Assembly (NCBI GenBank): GCA_902595465.1
Contig: CACJQE010000010.1
Span: forward strand, 1-37,641
Length of the DNA: 37,641 nucleotides
Direction: 5' to 3'
From: an uncultured Pelagibacteraceae bacterium
GTDB lineage: Bacteria > Pseudomonadota > Alphaproteobacteria > Pelagibacterales > Pelagibacteraceae
The notes beneath the pieces were generated by a model that was given only the letters and a program-made list of their open reading frames with translations, had not been told where the DNA came from and made no database searches. This document shows, one piece after another, positions 30,029-37,641 of the stretch. Each line of letters starts with the position of its first letter. Within the stretch, counting starts at the first letter, position 1. Made by a program: the position numbers and the translations under genes.

Positions 30029-30426
30029 TGAGTAATCTTTTTAATATAGATATTGTAAACCCAGAACAATCTTTTCTTTCAAAAGACAATGTATTTGAAG
30101 TTGTAATTCCTGCTGTAGAAGGAGAGATTGGTATTCTTAAAGACCATATTCCAATTATCTCATTTTTAAAACCAGGAATAATTAGAGTATTTTCTGAATC
30201 TGAGGAACAAAACTTTTATGTTGAAGATGGTATTGTCGAATTTAAAGATAATACGTTATCTGTATTAACTAGCTCAATTTTTGATTTAAAAGATGCTGAT
30301 AAAAATTTTGTATCTGAATCGATAAGCAGTGCTGAAGCAGAATTGTCAAAAGATAATATCGATGATCAAAAAAGATTCCTTTTAAATCACAAAGTCGAAG
30401 TTCTAAAATCTATAAGTATTAATTAA
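30028..30426 (+). CDS. atpC: F1F0 ATP synthase epsilon subunit
   Basis: The small F1 subunit that couples to the c-ring and regulates ATP hydrolysis, 132 aa. The N-terminal beta domain is clear: FNIDIVNPEQSFLSKDNVF, then VIPAVEGEIGILKDHIPII and VEDGIVEFKDNTLSVL. The C-terminal helical part is less conserved, as usual. Its last 8 bases overlap the 3' end of the oppositely oriented rppH gene, so the plus-strand operon ends without any intergenic terminator. Confidence 0.96.
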
Positions 30427-30895
30427 CTACTTTTTCTAGTTCTTTTTGAATTTCTTGGTAAACATGAAGTTTAAAATCTACAACTTTCGTTGTTAAATCT
30501 TTAATATCTATCCATTTCCAATCTAAGAATTCAGGATGTTTAGTTTTAATGTTAATTTCATTTTCCTCTCCATTAAACTTTACAATAAACCACTTTTGCT
30601 TTTGGCCTTTATATTTTCCTTTCCAAATAATTCCTAAAAGGCGATCAGGAAGATCGTAAGTTGTGTATTTACTTATTTCTTTAACTAGTTCTACTGACTT
30701 TATGCTTGTTTCTTCTTTAAGTTCCCTCAACGCTGCATCAAAATAATTTTCACCTTCATCAATACCGCCCTGAGGCATCTGCCAAAAATCAGCAGGATTA
30801 TCAATTCTTTTTGCAACAAATATCTTATTTTCTTTATTTAGGACTGCGATACCAACACCATTTCTTAATGGAAGTTTTTGAAATTTTTCTTTCAT
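30419..30895 (-). CDS. rppH: RNA pyrophosphohydrolase RppH (Nudix)
   Basis: A Nudix hydrolase that removes pyrophosphate from triphosphorylated 5' ends of mRNA and so starts RNase E-dependent decay; in alphaproteobacteria the same family is also annotated as dinucleoside polyphosphate hydrolase. At 158 aa it has the usual length. The N-terminal LPLRNGVGIAVLN matches the RppH signature (LPyRpgVGi). The Nudix box begins at G44 and contains R57, E58, E61 and E62 (ALRELKEETS). It is the last gene of the minus-strand block, 2 bases after ctpA. Its 3' end overlaps that of atpC. Confidence 0.93.
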   Translation of the reverse strand: MKEKFQKLPLRNGVGIAVLNKENKIFVAKRIDNPADFWQMPQGGIDEGENYFDAALRELKEETSIKSVELVKEISKYTTYDLPDRLLGIIWKGKYKGQKQKWFIVKFNGEENEINIKTKHPEFLDWKWIDIKDLTTKVVDFKLHVYQEIQKELEKVVN

Positions 30896-30897
30896 TC

Positions 30898-32031
30898 TTA
30901 ACCATTTAATAATTTAAGAGCAAATTCCAACTGGTTATCAGTATCTGTATTTATTCTAAATTCATCTGAACCTTCAGCAATAACTATATCTGGATTTACA
31001 CCTACTCTTGAAATCGATTTACCCGATGGGAGATAGTATTTAGAAACAGTAAGTCTTATGGCACCTTCATTTTCTAAAGGAATAATTGATTGGACTGACC
31101 CTTTTCCATATGTACTCTCTCCTACTAATATCGCTCTTTTGTGATCTTGTAGTGCTCCTGCAACAATTTCAGATGCTGATGCAGACCCATAATTAATCAA
31201 AATAACCATCGTTTCTCCATCAATAATATCTCCTTTTTTTGCAAACCATTTTCTATTTTCATACTTCCTTTTACTTTTTGTAGAAACTATTTCTCCATTT
31301 TCTAAAAAATAATCTGAAATTCTTATTGCTTGAGATAACAATCCACCAGGATTATTTCTTAAATCTAATATGTAATTTTTAATTTTCTTATTTTTCTTAA
31401 ATTCTTTGATTTTATTTTTTATTTGTTTACTACTATTCTCATTGAATGATGTTAATCTTATATAAGCTGTTTGATCATCTTTAATTTCTGACTTTACAGA
31501 TGCAACTTGTATAATTTCTCTTGTAATTGTAAATATAAGTGCTTTTCTTTCTCCCCTTCTTCTAACAGTAATCTCTATATCAGATCCAACTGGGCCCCTC
31601 ATTAATTCTACAGCTTCAGAAAGAGTTTTTCCTTGAACTTGAACATCATCAATTTTAACGATGTAATCTCCTGCTTTGACACCAACTTCCTCAGCTGGCG
31701 AGTTATCAATTGGAGAAATTACTTTTACGACACCAGCCTCCATACTGACTTCAATGCCCAATCCTCCAAATTCTCCGCTAGTCTCAGTTTGCATATTTTT
31801 AAACGAGTCCGGAGACATATATGCTGAATAAGGATCCAAAGATTGTAAAACGCCGTTTATAGCAGCATCCATTGCTTCACTCTGGTTTACCTCATCAACA
31901 TATTCTTTATTAATTTTATCTAAGACTTCGCTGAATAAATCAATTTTTTTGTAAATATCGTTTTCATTACTCAAAATTGGATTTGTAAATATGAAAAAAA
32001 ATAATGAAGCTATAAAGTATACTTTTTTCAT
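30898..32031 (-). CDS. ctpA: Carboxy-terminal processing protease CtpA (S41 family)
   Basis: A periplasmic serine protease that trims C-termini of exported proteins, 377 aa. Residues 1 to about 21 form a signal peptide (basic MKKVYFIAS, then a Phe-rich hydrophobic core). A PDZ domain follows (about residues 80-165, with GGLGIEVSMEAGVVKVISPI and GVKAGDYIVKIDD). The protease core has the serine motif GSASASE at residues 282-288 and the general-base lysine K310 in STYGKGSVQ. The start overlaps the rsfS stop by 4 bases. In many relatives an rlmH gene and a peptidase gene lie between rsfS and ctpA; they are absent here. Confidence 0.96.
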   Translation of the reverse strand: MKKVYFIASLFFFIFTNPILSNENDIYKKIDLFSEVLDKINKEYVDEVNQSEAMDAAINGVLQSLDPYSAYMSPDSFKNMQTETSGEFGGLGIEVSMEAGVVKVISPIDNSPAEEVGVKAGDYIVKIDDVQVQGKTLSEAVELMRGPVGSDIEITVRRRGERKALIFTITREIIQVASVKSEIKDDQTAYIRLTSFNENSSKQIKNKIKEFKKNKKIKNYILDLRNNPGGLLSQAIRISDYFLENGEIVSTKSKRKYENRKWFAKKGDIIDGETMVILINYGSASASEIVAGALQDHKRAILVGESTYGKGSVQSIIPLENEGAIRLTVSKYYLPSGKSISRVGVNPDIVIAEGSDEFRINTDTDNQLEFALKLLNG

Positions 32032-32378
32032 ATGATCAGTTTTTCTTTAGGAATTAATTCTGACCACATTTTTTCTAATTCGTAAAATTTTCTTTTTTCA
32101 GGATTAAAAATATGAACTATTAAGTCTATTCCATCTACAAGCTTCCAATCATTGCTATCTTTTCCTTCAATTTTACAATTATTCACACCATTAATTTTTA
32201 ATTTTTCAAAAACTTGTTCAGATAAAGCTTGAATATGTCTTGATGATGTACCACTAGCTATAATCATGAAGTCCGCAACTGATGACTTTCCTTCGAGATC
32301 TATTGAAACTATGTCTAAGGCTTTATTAATATCAAGCGTTTTGATTATTTCATTTTTAAGAGCTGATATTTTTTCCAT
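32028..32378 (-). CDS. rsfS: Ribosomal silencing factor RsfS
   Basis: A small protein (116 aa) that binds L14 on the 50S subunit and blocks subunit joining under starvation. Typical sequence: VSIDLEGKSSVADFMIIASG, TSSRHIQALSEQVFEKLK and DSNDWKLVDGIDLIVHIFNP (W and D-L-I-V-H-I-F are characteristic of this family). The position directly after nadD is the widely conserved nadD-rsfS order. The stop overlaps the ctpA ATG. The gap to nadD is 17 bases. Confidence 0.95.
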   Translation of the reverse strand: MEKISALKNEIIKTLDINKALDIVSIDLEGKSSVADFMIIASGTSSRHIQALSEQVFEKLKINGVNNCKIEGKDSNDWKLVDGIDLIVHIFNPEKRKFYELEKMWSELIPKEKLII

Positions 32379-32395
32379 TAATTAATTTAAGAGTA

Positions 32396-32938
32396 TCAAA
32401 TTTTTCTTAATTGAGAAGATGAAATATTGACTTTATTAAACTTTATAAATTCAACTGCTTTTTTATTATATTTCTTAAATGATTTAGATCTAAAAGCCTT
32501 TGATTTGTATCCATTTCGATCAAATACCAATATTTTACACATTTTAGTTATTGAATTGTACCCTTTCCATTTATGAAAATTTATTAGGTTATCTGCCCCC
32601 ATTAAAAAAAATATTTCTGAATGTTTAAATTTTTTTTTTAAATATTTAATTAAATCTACCGTACGATTAGATTTTATTATTTCTTCAAAACATTTAACTT
32701 TTATAAATTTATTATTTTTATTAATTTTTTTTGCATAAGCTGTTCTTTTATATAGATCATTTGGATTATTTTTTTTAAATGGATTTTGTTTTGTTATAGC
32801 CCATATAACTTGGTTCAAATTATAATTTTTTTTTGCTAATTTAGAAATTCTTATATGACCAACATGTGCTGGATCAAACGATCCACCGAGTATACCAATC
32901 TTTTTATTTTCTAATTTGCCCTGAACCATAAACTTCAT
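32396..32938 (-). CDS. nadD: Nicotinate-nucleotide adenylyltransferase NadD
   Basis: Adenylates nicotinate mononucleotide in NAD synthesis, 180 aa. The nucleotidyltransferase motif is GILGGSFDPAHVGHIRISK, and the second family region is FFLMGADNLINFHKWKGY. The conserved C-terminal ISSSQLRK (usually ISSTxIR) is present, but the protein ends immediately after it. The start at 32938 overlaps the end of proA by 35 bases; a second in-frame ATG at 32929 would shorten the overlap by 9 bases. Both lead into a short non-conserved segment before GILGG, so the exact start is uncertain. Confidence 0.94.
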   Translation of the reverse strand: MKFMVQGKLENKKIGILGGSFDPAHVGHIRISKLAKKNYNLNQVIWAITKQNPFKKNNPNDLYKRTAYAKKINKNNKFIKVKCFEEIIKSNRTVDLIKYLKKKFKHSEIFFLMGADNLINFHKWKGYNSITKMCKILVFDRNGYKSKAFRSKSFKKYNKKAVEFIKFNKVNISSSQLRKI

Positions 32939-34151
32939 ATTTATAACTTACTAACTGATTTAGACCAACAGGACCTCTTGGTGGCAAGGTGTTTGTTGAA
33001 ATTCCAACCTCTCCACCAAAACCAAATTCTCCTCCGTCAGCAAATTGTGTTGATGAATTTTGAATAGCAATAGAGCTTTTTACATTTTTAATAAAGAATT
33101 TTGCTGTATTTTTGTTTTTGGTTACTATTGCATCTGTATGCATAGTTCCATATTTGTTGATATGGGCAACTGCTTCTTTGACATCATTCACTAATTTAAC
33201 CGAAATAATCGGTGAAAGATGTTCTTTTGACCAAGTATTATTATTTGTAGGATATGTTTTGCCTTTAAATAATTTACTTATTTTTCTATCAGCTAAAATT
33301 TTACAACCACTTTTAGCTAGTGAATTTAAAATTAAATTTACTGATTTTGATTTACTTTTATGTATTAAGAGAGTTTCAGTTGCACCACATATACTAGTAT
33401 TTCTCAACTTAGCATTTAATACTATTTTGTTTGCCATATTATCTTCTGCCTCTTTATCAATATATGTATGACAAATTCCTTCCAAATGACCAATAACTGG
33501 CACCTTTGAAAGTTGTTTAACTTTTTTTACTAAATTTTTTCCGCCTCGTGGTATTACAACATCAATGGAGTTTTCCATTTTTGATAATAAATAATCTACG
33601 AGTTTTCTGCTTTTATTGTTTATAAACTGGACGTAATTTTCGTTTACTTTATTTTTTTTTAGAGCTTTCCTAAATAAATTTACAAAAATTTTATTACTAT
33701 TGTAGGCTTCGGAACCACCTCTTAATATAACAGCATTTCCAGATTTAAAACATAATGCTGATACATCCGATGTAACATTGGGTCTACTCTCAAATATTAC
33801 ACCTATAACTCCTATTGGTATTGTAACCCTTCTAATTTGAAGTCCATTTGGCCTTTTCCATTTGGAAGTTACTTGATTAACTGGATCTTTAAAAGAAGTA
33901 ATAATTTTAATAGAGTCAATTATACTCTTTAATTTATTATTATTAAGAGCGAGTCTTTGAATTAAGTTTTCTTTTAATTTTTTTTCTTTTGCATAAAAAA
34001 TATCTTTCTTATTTTCACTAATTATTTTATTCTTATTAATCTCAATTAATTTTACAAAATCTTTTAAAACTTTATTCTTTTTTTTTGGACTAATACTTGA
34101 ATTCAAAGCTTTTCTAGAATTTAATCCAATTTTTTTAAGTAGTTTACTCAT
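32904..34151 (-). CDS. proA: Gamma-glutamyl phosphate reductase ProA
   Basis: The second enzyme of proline synthesis; reduces gamma-glutamyl phosphate with NADPH to glutamate semialdehyde. At 415 aa it is a normal length. Signs are IGVIFESRPNVTSDVSALCF, NAVILRGGSEAYNSN, the catalytic cysteine in NTSICGATETLLIH, HTDAIVTKNKNTAKFF and the C-terminal TLPPRGPVGLNQLVSYKYEV. The start codon shares a base with the proB stop. The N-terminal 60 residues are unusually lysine- and asparagine-rich, in line with the AT-rich genome. Confidence 0.97.
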   Translation of the reverse strand: MSKLLKKIGLNSRKALNSSISPKKKNKVLKDFVKLIEINKNKIISENKKDIFYAKEKKLKENLIQRLALNNNKLKSIIDSIKIITSFKDPVNQVTSKWKRPNGLQIRRVTIPIGVIGVIFESRPNVTSDVSALCFKSGNAVILRGGSEAYNSNKIFVNLFRKALKKNKVNENYVQFINNKSRKLVDYLLSKMENSIDVVIPRGGKNLVKKVKQLSKVPVIGHLEGICHTYIDKEAEDNMANKIVLNAKLRNTSICGATETLLIHKSKSKSVNLILNSLAKSGCKILADRKISKLFKGKTYPTNNNTWSKEHLSPIISVKLVNDVKEAVAHINKYGTMHTDAIVTKNKNTAKFFIKNVKSSIAIQNSSTQFADGGEFGFGGEVGISTNTLPPRGPVGLNQLVSYKYEVYGSGQIRK

Positions 34152-35257
34152 TAAATTTTAACCATATCATCTTTATGTATAACTTCAGACTTTGTAACAT
34201 AGCCTAAAAGATTACTAATTTTGTTAGAATGTTCTCCTTTTATTTTGGATATCTCATCAGATGTAAAACTGCTCAACCCTCTAGCAAATTCTTTGTTATT
34301 TTTATCCAAAATTCTAACATGATCACCTTTAACAAATTTCCCTGAAACTTTTCTAATACCTGCAGCTAATAAACTTTTTCCATTTTTTAAAGCATTTAAA
34401 GCACCATCATCTATAATAATTTCTCCTTTTGGAGATATAGAGCTAATTATCCATTTTTTTCTTGCATCTAATTTAGATACTTTTGGCAAAAACCATGTCC
34501 CAGAATTATGTTCCAGTATATTTTTAATTGGTCTTTTAATTAAACCATTTGCAATAGCCATATAGCAACCCGAGACTTGACATACTTTTGCAGCATCAAT
34601 TTTCGTTTTCATTCCACCAGTACCATACTCACTTGTGCTTTTACTTGAAAAATTTTCAATTTTAGAATCAATATTTTTTATTTCTTTAATCAATTTAGCA
34701 TTTTTATGAATTTTTGGGTTTTTAGAATACAATCCATCAACATCAGACAATAATATTAAGCAATCTGCACCTGATATTTGTGCAACTCTTGATGCTAATC
34801 TGTCATTATCTCCGTATTTAATTTCAGAAGTTGCAATACTATCATTTTCATTAACAACAGGTACAAAATTAAGCTCAAATAAGTTTTCGAAAGTTCTTTT
34901 AGCATTTATAGCTCTTCTTCTTTGTTCAGTATCTTCTAAAGTAATTAAAATTTGAGAAATATTTATTTTATTTGAGCCAAATGTCTTTTTAAAAAGATTC
35001 ATTAATTCTATTTGTCCAATTGATGCAACGGCTTGGCTTTTATCAAGCTTTAAAGTTTTTTTATTTAATTGTAATTTTTTACACCCTAAAGCAATTGCTC
35101 CAGAACTAACTATAACAATGTTTTTTTTAAGTTTTTGTAACTCTTTAATATCTTTAGCAAATTCCAAAAGCCATTTTTCTCTAATAATTTTATTGTCATT
35201 TATTAATAAAGATGAACCTATTTTTATTACTACAGTTTTGGAGTCTTTAAGATACAT
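34151..35257 (-). CDS. proB: Glutamate 5-kinase ProB with C-terminal PUA domain
   Basis: The first, feedback-controlled enzyme of proline synthesis, 368 aa. The amino-acid kinase domain (about residues 1-255) begins VVIKIGSSLLI and has VIVSSGAIALGCKKL, VVNENDSIATSEIKYGDND and GTGGMKTKIDAAKVC. The C-terminal PUA domain contains GEIIIDDGALNALKNGKSLL and VKGDHVRILDKNNKEFARGL. It overlaps the 3' end of obgE by 11 bases and is coupled to proA, so the two proline enzymes follow the ribosome-biogenesis GTPase in one transcript, as in many alphaproteobacteria. Confidence 0.97.
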   Translation of the reverse strand: MYLKDSKTVVIKIGSSLLINDNKIIREKWLLEFAKDIKELQKLKKNIVIVSSGAIALGCKKLQLNKKTLKLDKSQAVASIGQIELMNLFKKTFGSNKINISQILITLEDTEQRRRAINAKRTFENLFELNFVPVVNENDSIATSEIKYGDNDRLASRVAQISGADCLILLSDVDGLYSKNPKIHKNAKLIKEIKNIDSKIENFSSKSTSEYGTGGMKTKIDAAKVCQVSGCYMAIANGLIKRPIKNILEHNSGTWFLPKVSKLDARKKWIISSISPKGEIIIDDGALNALKNGKSLLAAGIRKVSGKFVKGDHVRILDKNNKEFARGLSSFTSDEISKIKGEHSNKISNLLGYVTKSEVIHKDDMVKI

Positions 35258-36230
35258 AGTTTACCAACTTTGACTTTATATCTGATACTGATTTTTTATC
35301 CATTGTTGACATCAAAAAGATATTTTTTTTTAATTTATTCTTGAGTTTTTTTATCTTGTCTTTTTTTTCCTCTTCATCAATTAAGTCAGTTTTATTTAAA
35401 ACTACTATTTCTTTTTTTTTAACTAAATCTTTACTGTATTTTGATAATTCTTTTCTGACTTGATTGTAAGAAATAAATAAATCATCTTCAGTTATATCTA
35501 TTAAATGCAGCAAAGTTTTGCACCTTTCTATATGTTTTAAAAACTTTATTCCAAGACCAGTTCCGGTATGAGCACCCTCAATTAAGCCTGGTATATCTGC
35601 TAAAGTAACTTCTTTGTCATCATAACTAGCAACACCAAGATTTGGATTAATTGTAGTAAATTTATAGTTTGCTATTTTTGGATTTGCACTCGTCATTGAT
35701 GCAAGCAAGCTGGATTTCCCAGCATTGGGCAATCCTATGATACCGATATCAGCAATTGTTTTTAGTTGAAGCCAAATCCAAAATTCCTCTCCTTGACCCC
35801 CTTTTGTAAATTTCTTTGGGGCTCTATTGGTTGAGGACTTAAATCTTGTATTTCCAAATCCTCCTTTACCTCCGCTTGCTACTAAAAATTCCTCTTTCTG
35901 ACTTTTAAAATCATAAATAAGTGTTTTATTATCTTCTTCAAATACTTGTGTTCCTAAAGGTACTTTTAAATATAAATCTTCACCACCTTTCCCAGTTTTG
36001 TTTTTTCCGCTGCCATCTTTTCCTCTTTCAGCTTTGAAGTGTTGTTGATATCTGTAATCAATCAAAGTATTAAGATTTCTTTCACTAATAAGAATTACAG
36101 ATCCTCCTTTCCCTCCATCGCCGCCATCAGGGCCACCAAACTCTACAAATTTTTCCCTACGAAAACTTGGAGATCCCGACCCTCCGTTGCCAGCTTTTAC
36201 ATATATCTTAACTTGATCTAGAAATTTCAT
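35247..36230 (-). CDS. obgE: Obg-family GTPase ObgE
   Basis: A ribosome-associated GTPase needed for 50S maturation, 327 aa. The glycine-rich Obg domain (residues 1 to about 158) begins FLDQVKIYVKAGNGGSGSPS and contains FGGPDGGDGGKGGSV. The G domain has G1 GLPNAGKSSLL, G3 in DIPGLIEGAHTGTGLG and G4 NKTD. No C-terminal extension follows the G domain, the short alphaproteobacterial form. It lies in the conserved rplU-rpmA-obgE order; the 27-base gap to rpmA shows only a weak 5-bp inverted repeat. Confidence 0.98.
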   Translation of the reverse strand: MKFLDQVKIYVKAGNGGSGSPSFRREKFVEFGGPDGGDGGKGGSVILISERNLNTLIDYRYQQHFKAERGKDGSGKNKTGKGGEDLYLKVPLGTQVFEEDNKTLIYDFKSQKEEFLVASGGKGGFGNTRFKSSTNRAPKKFTKGGQGEEFWIWLQLKTIADIGIIGLPNAGKSSLLASMTSANPKIANYKFTTINPNLGVASYDDKEVTLADIPGLIEGAHTGTGLGIKFLKHIERCKTLLHLIDITEDDLFISYNQVRKELSKYSKDLVKKKEIVVLNKTDLIDEEEKKDKIKKLKNKLKKNIFLMSTMDKKSVSDIKSKLVNYVS

Positions 36231-36257
36231 ATAACAACTATGTGAGTGTTGTATCTA

Positions 36258-36512
36258 TTAATTGGGCTTTACAGAAACGTAAGTTCTATCAGATTTTGAT
36301 TTTTTAAACTCTACTTTACCTTTAACAACTGAAAATATCGAATGGTCTTTACCCATGCCAACATTTTCTCCAGGAAATATTTTAGTTCCCCTTTGTCTTA
36401 CAATAATATTGCCAGGCACAACCATCTCGCCACCATATTTTTTCACACCAAGTCTACGACCTGCACTATCTCTTCCGTTTCTTGACGATCCACCTGCTTT
36501 TTTCGTTGCCAT
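36258..36512 (-). CDS. rpmA: 50S ribosomal protein L27
   Basis: A ribosomal protein whose N-terminus reaches the peptidyl-transferase centre, 84 aa. The sequence [20 protein letters not shown] is canonical for non-Firmicutes L27 (no cleaved N-terminal extension), followed by [20 protein letters not shown] and [20 protein letters not shown]. It lies 10 bases after rplU. Unlike its neighbour L21 it has no charged tail. Confidence 0.98.
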   Translation of the reverse strand: MATKKAGGSSRNGRDSAGRRLGVKKYGGEMVVPGNIIVRQRGTKIFPGENVGMGKDHSIFSVVKGKVEFKKSKSDRTYVSVKPN

Positions 36513-36522
36513 AAATTACTTT

Positions 36523-36924
36523 TTATTTAGCTGCTTCCTTAGTTTCAACTATTTTTTTTGATGGTATTTCTTTTCTTTTTTCTGCTTCAGAAATAACTTT
36601 ACCATCTTTTGAATAGATTTTACTTATTCTTACCATTGTAAATTTTTGTCTATGACCATTTTTTCTTCTCGAATTTTGCCTTCTCCTTTTTTTAAAAATA
36701 AGAACTGTTCTATTTTTTCCATTTTTTATTAATTCAGCTTCAACTTTAGCTCCACTAATTGTCGGCTCTCCTAACTCTAAATTTTTATCATCTCCGTAAG
36801 CTAGTATTTCATTAAACTCTATTTTTGAATTTTCTTTTGAATCTTCGAGCTTTTCAACTTTGAGAATCTCTCCAGCTTTCACTTTATACTGTTTACCACC
36901 TGTTTGAATTACCGCGAATGACAT
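36523..36924 (-). CDS. rplU: 50S ribosomal protein L21 with C-terminal extension
   Basis: A ribosomal protein that binds 23S rRNA, 133 aa. The core (about residues 1-103) starts FAVIQTGGKQYKVKAGEILK and includes KKRRRQNSRRKNGHRQKFT, the basic loop typical of L21. Beyond the core are roughly 30 extra residues rich in Lys and Glu, ending IVETKEAAK; E. coli L21 stops at 103 aa. It is the first gene of the long minus-strand operon and is preceded by a good promoter. The predicted leader is only about 20 bases, too short for a classical ribosomal-protein leader structure. Confidence 0.97.
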   Translation of the reverse strand: MSFAVIQTGGKQYKVKAGEILKVEKLEDSKENSKIEFNEILAYGDDKNLELGEPTISGAKVEAELIKNGKNRTVLIFKKRRRQNSRRKNGHRQKFTMVRISKIYSKDGKVISEAEKRKEIPSKKIVETKEAAK

Positions 36925-36950
36925 AGTTAGCTCTAATTTTTATAGTCAGC

Positions 36951-36978
36951 AATATAGTCTGGGTTGCATCATAGTCAA
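36951..36978 (-). promoter_or_regulatory. Sigma70-type promoter of the rplU-rpmA-obgE operon
   Basis: On the minus strand the sequence reads TTGACT (36978-36973, 5 of 6 to the -35 consensus), a 16-base spacer, then TATATT (36956-36951, 5 of 6 to the -10 consensus). Initiation would lie near 36944, about 20 bases before the rplU ATG at 36924. It is the best-matching promoter in the window and lies in the 64-base gap between gloB and rplU, just ahead of a ribosomal-protein gene that needs strong expression. Confidence 0.65.
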
Positions 36979-36988
36979 GGTTAATAAC

Positions 36989-37641
36989 TTAGAAATTATC
37001 CTTTAAATCCCTCAATTTTTTGAAATTTTCTAGATCGTTTGACTTAAGAAAAATGTTACAATTAAGTTCCTCACCAATCGTTGATGGCATACTAGTTTTA
37101 CCTTGTTTAATTTTTTCTTTAATTTCTATAATTTTGTTTAGTAATTCATTGTTATTGGAATCTTGTGATAAACAAAATTCAGAATTCTTTAAAGTATATT
37201 CATGTCCACAATAAATTTTTGTATCTTTATCTAAATTTTTTAAAACTTGTAGTGAGTTGTACATTTGCTCATAACTCCCTTCAAAAATTCTTCCACATCC
37301 CATAGAGAATAAAGTATCTCCTGTAAAAATTAACTTATTTTTAAAAAAATGAAAACAGATATGACCTATTGTATGGCCAGGGACATGATATATTTTTGCT
37401 TCAAAAATATCCTTCTTCCAAATTTCACCATCACTTAAGCAAATATCAATTTGAGGTATTCTATTTTTATCTCCAATATAACCTATTACTTCTGCATTAA
37501 ATTTTTTTTTTAATTCTTCATTCCCGCCAACATGGTCATGATGATGATGTGTATTTAATATATATTTTAAATTTAATTTATTTTTCTGTAAATAATTTAC
37601 AATTGGATCTGCTTCACCAGGATCAACAACACAACAATTTC
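36989..37641 (-). CDS. gloB: Hydroxyacylglutathione hydrolase (glyoxalase II), N-terminus outside window
   Basis: A metallo-beta-lactamase-fold enzyme that hydrolyses S-lactoylglutathione in methylglyoxal detoxification. The frame stays open from the window edge (37639) to the stop at 36989, about 217 residues. The metal-binding motif THHHHDHVGG is encoded at 37523-37552. Further metal ligands lie in HVPGHTIGHICF and the aspartate of IFTGDTLFSMGCGR, and the C-terminal KIYCGHEYTLKNSEF carries the last histidine and is typical of GloB. Starting the gene at the internal ATG at 37303 would remove the catalytic domain, so that is not the true start. Only the first few dozen residues are missing. 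Confidence 0.93.
   Translation of the reverse strand, partial: NCCVVDPGEADPIVNYLQKNKLNLKYILNTHHHHDHVGGNEELKKKFNAEVIGYIGDKNRIPQIDICLSDGEIWKKDIFEAKIYHVPGHTIGHICFHFFKNKLIFTGDTLFSMGCGRIFEGSYEQMYNSLQVLKNLDKDTKIYCGHEYTLKNSEFCLSQDSNNNELLNKIIEIKEKIKQGKTSMPSTIGEELNCNIFLKSNDLENFKKLRDLKDNF

Noticed and set aside
36231..36257. Hairpin ACAAC/GTTGT between rpmA and obgE as an attenuator
   Set aside because: The stem has five pairs with no T-run and the genes are normally co-transcribed; too weak to support.
36989..37303. A complete small gene of 104 codons starting at the ATG at 37303
   Set aside because: The frame is open to the window edge and the upstream part encodes the THHHHDHVGG metal site of glyoxalase II, so this is only the C-terminal part of gloB.

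Overview
The window is very AT-rich, densely packed bacterial chromosome. Its gene content and order fit the SAR11 clade (Pelagibacterales, close to 'Candidatus Pelagibacter ubique'), a streamlined marine alphaproteobacterium. The evidence is alphaproteobacterial synteny (trmD-rplS-leuCDB, sdhCDAB, mdh-sucCDAB-lpd, priA-atpHAGDC, rplU-rpmA-obgE-proBA-nadD-rsfS), a complete DMSP demethylation gene set dmdC-dmdB-dmdA, and almost no intergenic DNA. Most neighbours overlap by 1-11 bases or lie within 30 bases of each other. The three largest gaps are 102, 66 and 64 bases, so no stretch over 300 bases lacks a gene. I saw no rRNA, tRNA, insertion sequence, CRISPR array or prophage gene.

Layout, plus strand (1-30426): the tail of a ribosomal-protein gene (probably rpsP), trmD and rplS; leuCDB for leucine synthesis; dmdC-dmdB-dmdA for turning the algal osmolyte DMSP into methyl-folate and carbon/sulfur intermediates; asd; sdhCDAB; mmsA; mdh; sucCDAB with lpdA; priA; and the F1 part of ATP synthase, atpHAGDC. 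Layout, minus strand (30419-37641), in transcription order: a partial gloB at the right edge, then rplU-rpmA-obgE-proB-proA-nadD-rsfS-ctpA-rppH. A good sigma70-like promoter lies just before rplU. The two blocks converge, and atpC and rppH overlap by 8 bases at their 3' ends.

Function: the plus-strand block is mainly central carbon and energy metabolism. SDH, malate dehydrogenase, 2-oxoglutarate dehydrogenase and succinyl-CoA synthetase make up about half of the TCA cycle. MmsA and the Dmd enzymes feed acyl-CoA units into it, and F1 ATPase uses the resulting proton gradient. The minus-strand block covers ribosome biogenesis, proline and NAD synthesis, periplasmic proteolysis and mRNA 5'-end processing.

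I did not find a convincing undescribed system; nearly every gene belongs to a well-known family. Points worth a second look are: SdhD contains no histidine, so the usual second heme b ligand is missing; the dmd genes sit as a cassette between leuB and asd; three ribosomal proteins carry long charged C-terminal tails, one of them encoded by a 30-bp tandem repeat; PriA has an altered last zinc knuckle; and promoter-like -10 boxes sit almost on top of some start codons.
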